Of a stretch of DNA of 64,000 bases, positions 41,940 through 53,201 are shown piece by piece. The notes under the pieces were generated by a model, which searched no databases, was not told the DNA's origin, and was given only the letters and a program-made list of their open reading frames with translations. A program made the position numbers and the translations under genes. The stretch lies in contig NZ_LR890047.1 of the NCBI RefSeq assembly GCF_904848675.1, positions 248,001 through 312,000 on the forward strand, given 5' to 3'. Position 1 is the first letter of the stretch. Every line of letters starts with the position of its first letter. The DNA is from Profftia tarda (GTDB taxonomy: Bacteria > Pseudomonadota > Gammaproteobacteria > Enterobacterales > Enterobacteriaceae).

Positions 41940-44900
41940 TCTGTAAAATATAGCATCATTGAATACAGTTAAAACGTCTATGACTAGTAAAATTATTAAA
42001 ATATACCCTATCTCTTGATAAAAAAATTTTTTATACAGTTCAAAAGTTTCTTTTAACCATTAAATATCTCATAAAATTAGCTATCTATATAGCAATATAT
42101 TTCTTTTTCTAATGTTGTTTGTTCATTTTATGATATAAGAATATATAAATAATATTAATTTAATATTTATTAAATAAGTTTATTTATTATATTTTTTATT
42201 AAATAAACAGCATTTTAGTTAATCTAATAACTTAATATATATTTCTAGAGCGAGCCAAATATAAACTTCTATAACAAGAAACTAAAATATAACTATTTTG
42301 TTTTATGAAAATGTCCTCCGTGTCCCATGAAACTATCTAATGATAATATTATAAGATTGATCTATATGGGGTATTTTACTATTTTGCTCTATTTATATTA
42401 GATCAATAATCTTGTGTAACATTGCTATTGATTCTGTAGGTTTTATCTTACTTATTTTAATTTAAATATTATCCATAAAATTTGTATGATTATTTTCTAG
42501 AAAATAATCTTTTATTGACGATGGGTATATAATTTTATTGTACAGAACTTCACGTACGTATAAGATCATCTCTATATTTATATAATTTTTATATATTTAT
42601 TATAAAATTATGTGTAATAAAATTTAGTTTATTGATAAACCTTTAATCAAAGCTATGTTTATTAATTGTGATTATGTAGAAACCTAGATGATGAAGTATC
42701 TATACTAATTTTGATTAGTAAAACTGGTAATATATATTTTAGATATATAATAAGCTAAGTGAATAAAAATATCATAATACATATTATGAAAATATTTTAA
42801 GTTATTCAAGAATATAGAACGGATAAATTAATTTACTGAACATTTAATGCATTACTCTTATTTCATTAAAACTTAGCATTTTAGTATATTACGTAGAGAT
42901 ATTATCTTAATATATCTTGACTGTATACACATAGATAACACATATCCTTTGTAATATCATAAAATATAACTAAGAAGTATATATTTTTCTATTAATTGGG
43001 AGATGATCTTGAGATATCTTTAGATGCATTATTGTATTAAAAATATGATTATTTATTTCTACCAGAAAATCTTTAGTAGTCTATATAATTAGAATCGCGT
43101 TACTTGGTAGCTTATATTTGCTGAGGTATCAAAGATAAGAACATATGATCCCTAGAAGGATCAGGGTACGATATCTTATGCACTCTTTTAATATGATAAT
43201 ACTGTTTTGCTACTCTAAATAATAATTTTAAAATTTTCTTAAGATGCACTATATAGAAGGTGATTAACTAGTTCTTGTATGAGTAGAACCTTTACTAATA
43301 TCAGATCTTTTAGTGAGGCATTTTTAGCTAGGATTTTCCTATATACGAGAAACTTTTAAGTTTATTTGTCTTATTTTGTTTGTTGTATAGGTTAAGTTCA
43401 GTAAAATTAGGTACATATTAAGAAATATTTTCTGAAGAATATTTTAGAAAACTATATAAATATGTAAATTACATAGGTCTTATCGCTTTTACGAAATAAT
43501 TTTATACTGCTTACTTTTATAGCATTTCTCTATCATAGTAGATTTTTATCTATATAACGTTGTATATCAGTTTTTATCTAGCTGCTTTAATACTATGATT
43601 AGTATATCTCTAGTTCTGCGCAATCTTAAAATCCTAAAATTTACAATGGATTCAGATATTTAGTGGTTAGAATGTTTCGTTTTCTTATAAAACAAATCTT
43701 TTTAAAAAAATTTTTGTGATTATAAGATCTATTGACATCTCTTTTCTATTGAAAATACATTAGTATATAAAGCATGATTTTACTTATAAGATTCTATAAT
43801 TTCTTGGTATTAATTGATATATAACTTATATCTTTATGAAAATAATTTTATATCCATATGTTAGGTTAATAATATTACAAAAAATAAAACTATGAGAAAT
43901 TTATGTTGTTATAAATATTAATCATTTTCAATGAAAGTAACAGATGCATTATAATTATCTTCTGGAGATCCTACTGAGGATGTAGTTATCAATTTACTGG
44001 AATATATTTTAATGCTTTCCCTCTTTCTAGTCTATGTTGCTCAATTTTTCCATGAGTGACAGATAACTATTTGCAGTTCTTCTTAAAAAGAATTACTCCT
44101 AATATATCTCATACTATGAGTGAGGTCAAATGGTAAAGCACGCACTGCAGATAACTTAGCAATTCTTGACTTGAAGGTTATATAAGAATGAATTTTGAAT
44201 TAGTTCTAGGTATTTTCTGAGCCGTTCAACGAAGTACAAGAGTACTTAGTTTTCACCTATTAAAATTTAGAAAGAATTATAAACACTACATTATCTGTTT
44301 AGTACTGTTCGCCGCAGCTAATCAATTCTCACCTGTAATTATTGAAAGTTATGCCATAAATATTTAGATGAGGAGGACATCTAAAGTAGATCCATATATT
44401 TTCCACTCTTAATCTCAAGAGTAATGCAGATAGCAGCTAAACTACTGCATTGTGATATGCAATAAATATAGTTGATTCATCAATCAACTTATAAGTTTAC
44501 ATTCATGAAGAGTAGGATATTTAAAATATTGTGCTATGTAATCTCCGATATTTTGCACGTGATTAATTATTTTTATCGATAGATAATATCGCTAGGATAG
44601 TCTCAAAATATATTATAACTTTATATTTAAAAATATTATGTAAATTTAAGCACAAACTATCATGATAGTTGATAGATCTAGATAAATCTTAATTAACACA
44701 AAATTGGCTTCTGCATTATTGGTTCTGTCAAGAAGTTATTAAGTAAAACTACTACTCTTATAGCTTATTAAGCCTGTTTGATTATTTATAAATATGCTAA
44801 CAGTATCCATAATTTCAGCTAAAATATTTATATATCTTAATGTTTAACTGCAAACATACTCTGCTTAAATAGATATTAACATCGATGCATTGCATTGATT

Positions 44901-46374
44901 AGTATAAATATTTTTAGCTGCACTTAGAATGTTGCATAAGTGCTAATAAATCTTCTGAAGTATGAAGTAATTTCTATATACTGATAATTTTTCAAAATCA
45001 TAGAAATATAAATTTTCTGCAGTTTAGACGTTGCGGTATGCAAATACTTTTACCGAATTTTGCTTGTAGTATAGTGTCTTGAATAGTGTATACAATGAAT
45101 TGCGCAGATCTTTAAAGTGTTTTCAGGATCTGTTAATTGATAATCTTAAATAACTGTTATATAACCATTACCGTAAAAAATGTAATTTTTATGCGACTAT
45201 TCTTATGCGATGCTTGATGATATTATGCGGGTCAAGCTCTTTTGATATCTTTATTCAATATCAGTGTTTATTTAAAGAGTTTCATGTTATTGCATAGAGT
45301 TCGATGTAACTATTATGCGCTCCGTGGCTCATTGATACAATTTTTAAAAGTAACTCAGTTTATTTTTGTGATTAAAAAATATTAATTACTATTTGTTCTA
45401 AGAGTTGCTTTAACTTAGTATTTTCTTTACGGTTATTGATGTATATGTAATGGTCTGTTAGGACTATAACAAATTAGCTTAAGATATTGATAAATATTAT
45501 ATTTTTTATAATTTTTATTTAGAGAAAAAGTTAACACTTCTGTTGAAGTGTTAACTTTTTCTCTAAATAGTCTCTTATCTATTACTTTATCTTTGTTATA
45601 TAAACTAAAAATATCTTATGCACTGGATAACTGATGGAAATTTGAAGATTATCATTCTCTCAATGCCTGTGTACGTAGATCATACTTATTAGGATCTTTA
45701 ATAAAAATATTATACTGATCTATACTTATCCTAGCAGGATGCAATAATTTTAATGTATTACCGATATTGTAACGAGATTAGATGCATGATAAATAAGTTT
45801 TAAATGTTAGTTCAATTCAAATCCAGTGGTCATGCTTGTTAAGATAAGCATCTTATAAATCTTTATATAGGATTTATTTATACATATAAATGATAATAAT
45901 TCAGCTGATATTTGATTGGATATAAATCATAAAATAATGTTTTATTTGTTTTCATCCTTACGTTTGAGTTGAATAAAATTCGTTTTTCAATAATTATTTT
46001 TATGCAAACTAGTATTATTGAAAAGATGCATAGCATAATATGCAAAGCAAGATTGCTGTGTTATAGAAGGATAAAATCCTTTCTAGATATTGATCTATTG
46101 TATATATTATTTATATAAATTATTTTAGTAATATTAATATACATTGATAATATAGGTGTTCATTGATAATAGATCATACTATTTCTTAGTATTGGTAATG
46201 AAATAATATCACAATGTATATGTGATACAGTTCTAGAACGAATGAATACTAAAATATTTTTCTATATTAAGTGTAAGTAATCTATGTTTATTTATGAGAC
46301 AGCATTATTCCAATGCTAACAAAATACGCATACTAACATTAGATGTAATCATGGATATCAAAAGGGAAATAAAT
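41940..46374. other. 4.4-kb gene desert between envZ and zapB
   Basis: No frame on either strand reads as a protein; pck, convergent with envZ in E. coli, is not recognisable. The most striking element is a near-perfect 25-bp hairpin at 45516-45569. A 16-bp palindrome AACTATCATGATAGTT lies at 44655-44670. An 8-bp hairpin occurs around 44468-44487. Confidence 0.6.
45515..45570. terminator. Very strong bidirectional terminator-like hairpin
   Basis: Bases 45516-45540 pair perfectly with 45545-45569: a 25-bp stem around the tetraloop TGTT, with one more G-T pair outside. The core is GTTAACACTTC / GAAGTGTTAAC. An A-run lies on the left arm and a T-run on the right, so it could terminate transcription from both sides. 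This is far beyond chance. No gene ends within 3 kb on the left, and zapB starts 800 bp to the right. It may be the terminator of lost convergent genes or the core of an unidentified RNA. Confidence 0.7.
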
Positions 46375-46605
46375 ATGTCATTTGATAAATTAGAAGAAAA
46401 AGTTCAGCGGGCTATTGATACAATTACGCTCTTGCAGATGGAAATAGAAGTTCTCAAAGAACAGAATAATAAACTAACTGAGAAAGGACAGCAAGACGCT
46501 GTCTATCATGAAACACTAATACGCGAAAACGAAGAATTAAAAGCAGAAAAAACTTCCCGACAGGAGCGGCTGCGATCTTTGTTGGATCGTATGGATGAGG
46601 TTTAA
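46375..46605 (+). CDS. zapB: Cell-division factor ZapB
   Basis: 76 residues from the ATG at 46375 (E. coli ZapB 81); the frame is open 27 codons further upstream but GGGA lies about 8 bp before this ATG and homology begins here. ZapB is a cytoplasmic coiled coil that joins the Z ring through ZapA and links it to MatP. The sequence is one uninterrupted coiled coil, with KLEEKVQRAIDTITLLQMEIE at its start and the QERLRSLLDRMDEV ending nearly as in E. coli. It retains a division role although the genome is reduced. Confidence 0.93.
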   Translation: MSFDKLEEKVQRAIDTITLLQMEIEVLKEQNNKLTEKGQQDAVYHETLIRENEELKAEKTSRQERLRSLLDRMDEV

Positions 46606-46982
46606 TTAATTGACTTTATTTTGAAATGTGAATATTTTATATCATACTCATCAGTATAAGCTAAGTACTACATTTAAATTTTATAAATATTTTAAAGATT
46701 TATTATTTTTATATTTCTCTTATCATGCTTTAAGAACATACTTGCCTATAATATTGTTTTATGTATTGCGCGATATAAAAATTTATTTTCTGAAAATATT
46801 TGACTTGTATACCAAAAAAGTAATATTGTGCGCCACACCTTGCTAAGAGATAGAATTACAGTAGCAGAGATTATCCTGCAATAAAAGAATATTGTATACA
46901 GACATTCATAGAAAATGTATTTTAATACATTTAAAGATGTTTTACTCTTTCTAAGTTATCGCATATATAAAAATATAAGCAA
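46606..46982. other. Short gap between zapB and tRNA-Ser
   Basis: 377 bp. A 72-codon frame at 46628-46846 is Tyr/Phe/Leu-rich without recognisable similarity and is probably chance. The promoter for the tRNA pair must lie in its last part. Confidence 0.5.
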
Positions 46983-47077
46983 GGTGAGGTGGCCGAGAGG
47001 CTGAAGGCGCTCCCCTGCTAAGGGAGTATGTGGTGTCAAAAACTGCATCCGGGGTTCGAATCCCCGTCTCACCGCCA
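46983..47077 (+). tRNA. serV: tRNA-Ser (anticodon GCT)
   Basis: A class II tRNA closely matching E. coli serV. Acceptor GGTGAGG pairs with TCTCACC, the anticodon stem TCCCCT encloses GCT (reads AGC/AGU), and the T arm is CGGGGTTCGAATCCCCG. The CCA end is encoded. The variable arm is 2 nt longer than in E. coli (loop around TGTCAAAAA). The tRNA-Arg gene follows after 3 bp, as in the E. coli serV-argVYZQ operon. Confidence 0.97.
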
Positions 47078-47080
47078 TTT

Positions 47081-47157
47081 GCACCCATAGCTCAGCTGGA
47101 TAGAGTACTCGGCTACGAACCGAGCGGTCGGAAGTTCGAATCTTCCTGGGTGCACCA
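47081..47157 (+). tRNA. argV: tRNA-Arg (anticodon ACG)
   Basis: 77 nt including the encoded CCA. Acceptor GCACCCA pairs with TGGGTGC. The D arm is GCTCAGCTGGATAGAGT, the anticodon loop CTACGAA contains ACG (inosine-modified, reads CGN), and the T arm is GGAAGTTCGAATCTTCC. E. coli has four tandem copies after serV; here only one remains. In a genome with a single ACG tRNA, tadA would be needed elsewhere. Confidence 0.97.
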
Positions 47158-48766
47158 TATCTATTATCCTATATTTTACATATCCTCAACATAAGTATTA
47201 CAAATAGTAATTTTGTTATGCTTATATAATTTAATTTTCTGCTTTTATTGATATGCTATGAATACATAAGAGTCTTACTAAAAATATGAGATAGGTTGGC
47301 TGAGAATAATCTAATCTTAATTAAAGAATTACTTTATGATTAAACATTTTTATGTTGATACTGATATAATAATTATATTACTTTTTCTCTATTAGTATCT
47401 TTAAATGTACCAGCATATTTCTAAACAGAAATTCTAATAAAAAGAGATCTAATTGTGGTAATCATATTTATTTTGAAATCTACTGATTCGCTAATTAGCT
47501 CTAAATTATGCATCTAATAAACCTGTAATGGGCGTTAGTTGTGGTGCGGCTAGTATTATCTCTTCTATTCATATGCTTTATCACTACATTACAAGCTTTA
47601 TCAGTTATTAGAATGCTAATTCTTTTTGCACAGAATTTTTATTTATTAATCCGTTGTGCTATTTATTGTTTAATAATATTTTGATGCATTATAACCAAAG
47701 TGATGCGATAGAACATCATAGATGTTGTCATCTAAAATACCATTTTTACTGTAAAACATTTGTTTAGAAACAATCTTGAGTCGAATTTTCATGGCTATTT
47801 AAGAGATAATTAATCCCGCTATACTCATCATAAAATTATCATATTATTTAACGAAAAGTTTATTACTTATAATAATTCTTTTATCTTTTCCTAATGCTTT
47901 GACTTATCCTCCAAAAGGATATCTGTATTACACTAATATACTGCCTCAAGGGTTATGAGTTGCTTTATATGATTTATTATATACGCATAATTTATTATTC
48001 TTATTAATCATCGAGATATTAGATGTTCATAAGCATTATCTTATGATACAGAATCATTCTAGATCGCATAAGTCTGTTATTTCATGTACTTTGTATTTAA
48101 TATCAAAATAAAATGTATACATCTAAGTGCACAGTGGCTACCAACTAATATTCAATTACTAATTCTGCTATATTGATATCGCAAATATGAATGTATGTAA
48201 GGTTTAACGGATATGTTATGAGGTTTATATTAGAGAATTTTTATTATTCTAATATTATGCCGTAATTGAGAATAATAATCTCAGTATTTCAATTATAGTT
48301 ATTTTGATAAAGATTCTATCTGATACTAGATGCAAGATTTAAATGTAGTGTTTTTTGAATCAGTATCAGATTATTTTTTAAAATCAAGAAATCATTTTGG
48401 TCGCTTTCTCTTTTGCATGAGACAGAGACATGCTCTGTAAGACTTATTATCGAAAATACTCTTAAACTGTATTATATCGCTGTTATTACTCATCTAATAA
48501 TAGCATTATAAAGTTATAATACAGCAACAGAAATCGTCCATATTTTTTGATTTTTGTCATTAGCTCTGATTCTTATCGATAAAACCATAAGTACCGGAAT
48601 CTAAAGATGCCGGTACTTATGGTTTTATATGAGCATCAGGGAGCTATCGCACATAGTTATTGCTATGACTAAAGATATAGATATATGATGATATTAATGG
48701 ATTCACCCAAAAATCAAGTTGTATAATATAAATGTAGCAGTTCTTATTTATTATTTGGAGGTCTAT
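47158..48766. other. Gap between tRNA-Arg and gshA
   Basis: About 1.6 kb. In E. coli the extra arg tRNAs, yqaB and yqaA lie between serV-argV and gshA. I find no readable relic of them. The notable element is the long hairpin at 48579-48628. Confidence 0.6.
48579..48628. terminator. Long symmetrical hairpin upstream of gshA
   Basis: Bases 48579-48597 pair perfectly with 48610-48628 (19 bp, including CATAAGTACCGG / CCGGTACTTATG). Inside the 12-nt loop ATC pairs with GAT around TAAA. AAAACC and GGTTTT at the base make it usable as a terminator in both directions. It ends 138 bp before the gshA start. It may end the former tRNA/yqaBA transcript or act in the gshA leader. Confidence 0.65.
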
Positions 48767-50347
48767 GTGATCCCAGACTTCTCTGAAGGACTTTTGTGGT
48801 TAGAAGAGCACCCCAACGCTATTAGCATGATTCTACGCGGCATTGAACGTGAAACTCTTAGAGTAACTCCGGAGGGTACATTAGCTACTTCTGGTCATCC
48901 ATTGATGTTAGGTAAAGCACTAACTCATCCCTGGATTACTACTGATTTTTCTGAGTCATTGTTAGAGTTTATCACGCCCGTATATTCTAGTGTGGATCAC
49001 ATGCTTTGCTTTCTAAAAGATATTCACGCTTATGTTGCCCATAATTTGGGATCAGAGCGTATGTGGTCTATGAGTATGCCCTGTTTTATCAAGAATGAAG
49101 ATGATATTGTTTTAGCACAGTATGGTACATCTAACATTGGAAAATTCAAAACTTTGTACCGTGAAGGATTAAAAAATCGTTATGGTGCTATCATGCAAAT
49201 GATCTCTGGGGTTCATTACAACTTCTCATTGCCGATTGAATTTTGGCAAGAGTGGGTTGGTATAGAAGATAAAAAAAGCGGTAAATCACAAATATCTGCA
49301 GGATACATGAGATTAATTCGTAACTATTATCGCCTGGGATGGGTCGTTCCATATCTTTTTGGGGCCTCACCCGCAATATGTTCTTCGTTCCTTGGCGGTC
49401 GTAAAACTAATATTCCACTCGAACAGAAAGATCATATATTCTATTTGCCATATGCTACTTCTTTACGCTTAAGCGGCTTGGGTTATACTAATAAAGTCCA
49501 AGATGATTTATCCATTACTGTTAATAATCTTCCAGATTATATTAAATGGCTTAAAAAAGCCATATCTACACCATCTGCTGAATTTGCAAGACTTGGAGTA
49601 AAAGTAGGAGGGCATTACCGTCAACTAAATGCTAATATATTTCAGATTGAAAATGAACTCTATTCGCCTATTAGACCTAAATGTGTAGCTAAATTAAATG
49701 AGTCACCTTTAGATGCTCTATTGAGGGGTGGAATAGAATATATTGAAGTGCGTTCGTTGGATATTAATCCTTTTTCCGCTCTTGGCGTGAATGCAGATCA
49801 GTCTCGTTTTTTGGATATGTTTCTCATCTGGTGCTTATTGGCTGATTCTCCAGAGATAAATAGTGATGAAGCACTTTACACGCGTGAGAACTGGAATCGC
49901 GTAATCCTTGAAGGCCGAAAGCCTGGACAAACTATTATTGACTGCAATTATCGACGCCAATCTCTAGCAAAAATAGGTAGAGATTTATTTGCTAATTTGC
50001 GTCGTATTGCGGAAATATTAGACAGTATCAACGGAAATAATGAATATAATCACGTATGCACTATTCTAGTCACTGGATTTGATGATACTTCTTTAACATA
50101 TTCTGCCAAGGTATTAGAAGAGATTATGGCAAAAGGTTTTATTCAATTTGGTTTAGAATTATCAGATCTTTACTATCAGGAACTGAGCTCAAAGGTATTA
50201 TCGGTACACCGTACTAATCAATTTCAACAGAAGAAGGAAGAGTCAATTAAGCTTCAGGAGCAAATAGAGAATCAGTGTGCTATGTCAAGATCGATAGAAT
50301 TTGCAGAGTATTTAGAGATGCATATTAGGCCTTATATCGGTAAATAA
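48767..50347 (+). CDS. gshA: Glutamate-cysteine ligase
   Basis: 526 residues from the GTG at 48767 (E. coli 518, which itself uses a TTG start). It joins Glu and Cys in the first step of glutathione synthesis. The start was chosen because GGAGGT lies 4 bp upstream and the protein then reads MIPDFSEG like E. coli MIPDVSQ; the frame is open 16 codons further back without homology. An ATG at 48765 in another frame stops at once (ATGTGA). Conserved segments include RGIERETLRV, ITTDFSESLLEFITP, ISGVHYNFSLP, GASPAICSSF, LQIENELYSPIRPKR-like and GGIEYIEVRSLDINPF. gshB is not in the window. Confidence 0.95.
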   Translation: MIPDFSEGLLWLEEHPNAISMILRGIERETLRVTPEGTLATSGHPLMLGKALTHPWITTDFSESLLEFITPVYSSVDHMLCFLKDIHAYVAHNLGSERMWSMSMPCFIKNEDDIVLAQYGTSNIGKFKTLYREGLKNRYGAIMQMISGVHYNFSLPIEFWQEWVGIEDKKSGKSQISAGYMRLIRNYYRLGWVVPYLFGASPAICSSFLGGRKTNIPLEQKDHIFYLPYATSLRLSGLGYTNKVQDDLSITVNNLPDYIKWLKKAISTPSAEFARLGVKVGGHYRQLNANIFQIENELYSPIRPKCVAKLNESPLDALLRGGIEYIEVRSLDINPFSALGVNADQSRFLDMFLIWCLLADSPEINSDEALYTRENWNRVILEGRKPGQTIIDCNYRRQSLAKIGRDLFANLRRIAEILDSINGNNEYNHVCTILVTGFDDTSLTYSAKVLEEIMAKGFIQFGLELSDLYYQELSSKVLSVHRTNQFQQKKEESIKLQEQIENQCAMSRSIEFAEYLEMHIRPYIGK

Positions 50348-52456
50348 GTATTAATTTAATGATACATTACTTGCTGATCTATGAAGTCTTTGTGTTCAAA
50401 GTAATAAGAATAATTTTTATAGCACATATCAAGGCATTACACTCAAATTAAAGAATTCTATTTTTTTAGAGAATCAGGTATACAAATTCATCTCCAATCC
50501 TTATTACACAACAGAGAGGATAATAAAATGCATTAAGAATATGCAAGATTCTATATTTTTGTAATGTTCTAGTTTATGAGATATTTTATATAGTGAACGC
50601 GCCTAAAGATTAGAAGTATTATAAAAGATATTTGATATACCGCCTGCATATTAACAAGGTGATCAGATCTCTTTTAAAAGCATATTTTTTCAGAGATTGA
50701 TAAGTTAACTATAAAAGATCATAGAAATATGCTAGGTAGTTTAAGATGTTTTAATTAAACAAAACTAATAATAAGGTATTTGCATATTGCAAGAAGTGAA
50801 TCATATGGTTTGTATAATGTTATATGCACAAAGTATTTATTAACTATAATCATAACCCGATAATCATTTCCATGTTAAATATCTAACCTACATTTTATAC
50901 TTGTTCTTGTGCGATCAAGCAGTCATGAAAGATGCGTTGCTGTACAAGAAATTACCTTAAAATACTATTTTTGAAGTAGTATGAAAGCTAGTTCTTACTT
51001 TAATATTATCTTAATTGCACTCAGAAGATATCCTACCGATTAGTTTGATTAGCTTGTAGTCCATGATATTATTAATACTTTTACATATTTTCCTTATTAG
51101 TAGGTATCTTGGAGGATTAGATATAAACTAATTTTTTAAAAAGTTATATATCTTTAGCTAAAAATATATCACATTTTTAATAATTTAGATACTAGCTAAA
51201 GTATGAATGTATTTATTTATTAATAGTAAGATCTTATGAGTATTTATCTTATGAATGAGGATAGTTTATTAATCCTTAATCAGTTTTTTATTATCGATGT
51301 TAATCTCTTATATATCTTCTAGCTATTATTTAGTGCTGTAGTATATAGCGAAACAGCTATACATTAGCTCTTTCGCTGAAGAGATTACGATAGTCATTTA
51401 TTGTTATAATTGCTCTCTATATTCTATAGATCTCTTTGAAATTTTGTAATGGTCTATATAAATAGTATTTATCATATTATGTAACAATAGTAATCATAGT
51501 TACGATAAACTTGATTAAAGATAACTTGATATTATACGCAATACTCAGATTATCATGCATCTCAGTGTACACTTTTAGTGACACAATTTTATATGCTTAA
51601 GGACTTTTAATGTCTTTAAGAAAAGAATATAATTATGCGTAATCAACTACTTAATTTATAATATCTTATATTTTGATTGTTATGGTTTTATTAGAGAAGT
51701 TCAGTTAATTTCCTACTATTTTTGTCGCTACAATAGTTTTAGATATTCCTTATATATTAAAATTATGATAAATATCATTAATATACATTAACTGTTGCGC
51801 AGCCAATAATTCATACTACTAAATAATATCTCTATGCTATTAGTCTTATTGGATCTTCTTTTTTAAGGTTTTGTTATGAAATTTTATTTATTTATTTAAA
51901 ATTTTGATTTTCTATTAGTGTACTCCTATCTAAGGAAATACCGGGAATCTTGATGAAATATATCAAAATTAATATTTATTAAAAGCTATTAATGCTATAA
52001 TAATAGCTTAAAAGTATTCTACCGATCACTCTGTTCAAGTTAATATTATCATGTTTTTAAGATATTAAATTTTGTATTCCCAAAATAATGTATACCTTTT
52101 CTATATTTTAATGATTCCTTCAGGAAGGTTATCTATTATTTTATTCTGCTGATTAACTAATTTATAAGATCTGATGCTTCATTAAAAGGTAATTTCATCA
52201 AATGAATGGCTATATTTTGTCTTTATAAAAAATTAATACCTATTTATATTAATTTTATCTCCTCAATTAATATAAATGCGAAGAACATATCTCATGAACT
52301 AAGTCATCTGGATAATAATTTTACCAATTATCTTGAGTTTGCTAGCTCAGACAAGTATGATCATTAGTGACTTGCAGCCGTACAAAAACATTCTTTGCCT
52401 CTATGGGCTGCTGCTGTCTTTATTAAGAGGCTGAATAATCCGTAGGGAGGAATGCG
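50348..52456. other. Gap between gshA and rpsF, with the rpsF leader at its end
   Basis: About 2.1 kb. luxS, which follows gshA in E. coli, is not recognisable. Hairpins: a 9-bp one around 51594-51620, another 9-bp one around 51987-52014, and an all-A/T 13-bp stem at 52242-52277. The last 90 bp form a less AT-rich structured leader described separately. Confidence 0.6.
52374..52451 (+). promoter_or_regulatory. Candidate S6:S18-type leader of the rpsF operon
   Basis: GCAGCC (52374-52379) can pair with GGCTGC (52406-52411), and GCCTCT (52397-52402) with AGAGGC (52426-52431). The order of these arms means the two helices either form a pseudoknot or exclude each other. CCG triplets occur at 52378-52380 and at 52440-52442, the latter just before the strong AGGGAGGA ribosome-binding site. 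In many bacteria an rpsF leader motif containing CCG binds the S6:S18 complex for feedback control. The resemblance here is my inference; I could not align it to the published model. Confidence 0.4.
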
Positions 52457-52843
52457 ATGCGTCATTATGAAATAGTTCTTATGCTTCATCCTGATCAGAG
52501 TAGCGAACAAGTTTTAAGTATGATTGAATCTTATAGTGCAATGATTACCAAATCTTCTGGACAAATTCATCGTCTAGAGGACTGGGGACGACGTCAGTTG
52601 GCTTACCCAATCAATAAGTTATATAAAGCTCATTACATTCTGCTGAATGTTAAGGCTCCTCAGCAGATCATAGATGAGTTAGAAAATAATTTTCGTTTTA
52701 ACGATAATGTTATCCGCAGTATTGTTATGCGCACTAAAAACCCTGTAAATGAGGTTTCAGCTATGCTAAAGCCCAAAGATGAACGTCATAGCGATCGTCG
52801 CCGCGATGATTTCTCTCATGAAAGCGCTACAGGTGATTACTAG
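52457..52843 (+). CDS. rpsF: 30S ribosomal protein S6
   Basis: 128 residues (E. coli 131). S6 binds 16S rRNA in the platform as a heterodimer with S18, encoded further down this operon. MRHYEIVLMLHPDQSEQV-like N terminus, DWGRRQLAYPINKLYKAHY and the FRFNDNVIRSI segment identify it. The C-terminal tail is changed: it ends in ATGDY rather than in the Glu-rich end that RimK extends in E. coli. A perfect AGGGAGGA Shine-Dalgarno lies 5 bp before the ATG. priB, which follows in E. coli, is a pseudogene here. Confidence 0.97.
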   Translation: MRHYEIVLMLHPDQSSEQVLSMIESYSAMITKSSGQIHRLEDWGRRQLAYPINKLYKAHYILLNVKAPQQIIDELENNFRFNDNVIRSIVMRTKNPVNEVSAMLKPKDERHSDRRRDDFSHESATGDY

Positions 52844-52878
52844 TGTATTACTAGTATTACTAGATAGTAATTCTTGAA

Positions 52879-53183
52879 GTTACTCTAAATTTTCTAGTGT
52901 TACATGGTATAGTGCAAAAAAGATCCTCTTCAAAAAAAGTGAGACCTTCCGGAATTCCCCGTTTTATTTATTATCGCGCATAGCTAGATAATACCAGAAG
53001 GACGGATTTAGCAGGAAAGCATAGTGTACTATGACTACAATTTTCACTGGACAATTACCTGAAATAACTAATTTTTAAGTAAAGATTAGGAAGTATGCTA
53101 ACGGTTCAGGTTTTATTAGTATTTATCAAGGATACGATTGTTTGAAACGTTATTTTTATACGCTAAAAAGATTGAATTTATAG
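52879..53183 (+). pseudogene. priB: priB pseudogene (primosomal replication protein N)
   Basis: Between rpsF and rpsR, exactly where E. coli has priB, two disconnected frames still read as PriB. From 52888 the first gives NFLVLHGIVQ then KKVRPSGIPR, against E. coli NRLVLSGTVC and RKVSPSGIPH, and runs into TAG at 52981. From 53025 another frame gives CTMTTIFTG (E. coli CQMPVIVSG), hits TAA at 53076, and continues to GFIS and a final TAG at 53181. From the Cys to the Gly of GFIS the spacing is 29 residues in both species. So there is one frameshift and two internal stops. PriB would bind single-stranded DNA and help PriA restart forks. Confidence 0.85.
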
Positions 53184-53201
53184 GTTTTGGAGACTAGCTA
53201 T

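Noticed and set aside
45800..45830. T-arm-like TTCAAATCC near 45820
   Set aside because: No anticodon arm, D arm or acceptor stem can be built around it.
46628..46846. 72-codon frame between zapB and tRNA-Ser
   Set aside because: Aromatic-rich chance frame with no ribosome-binding site; no family recognised.
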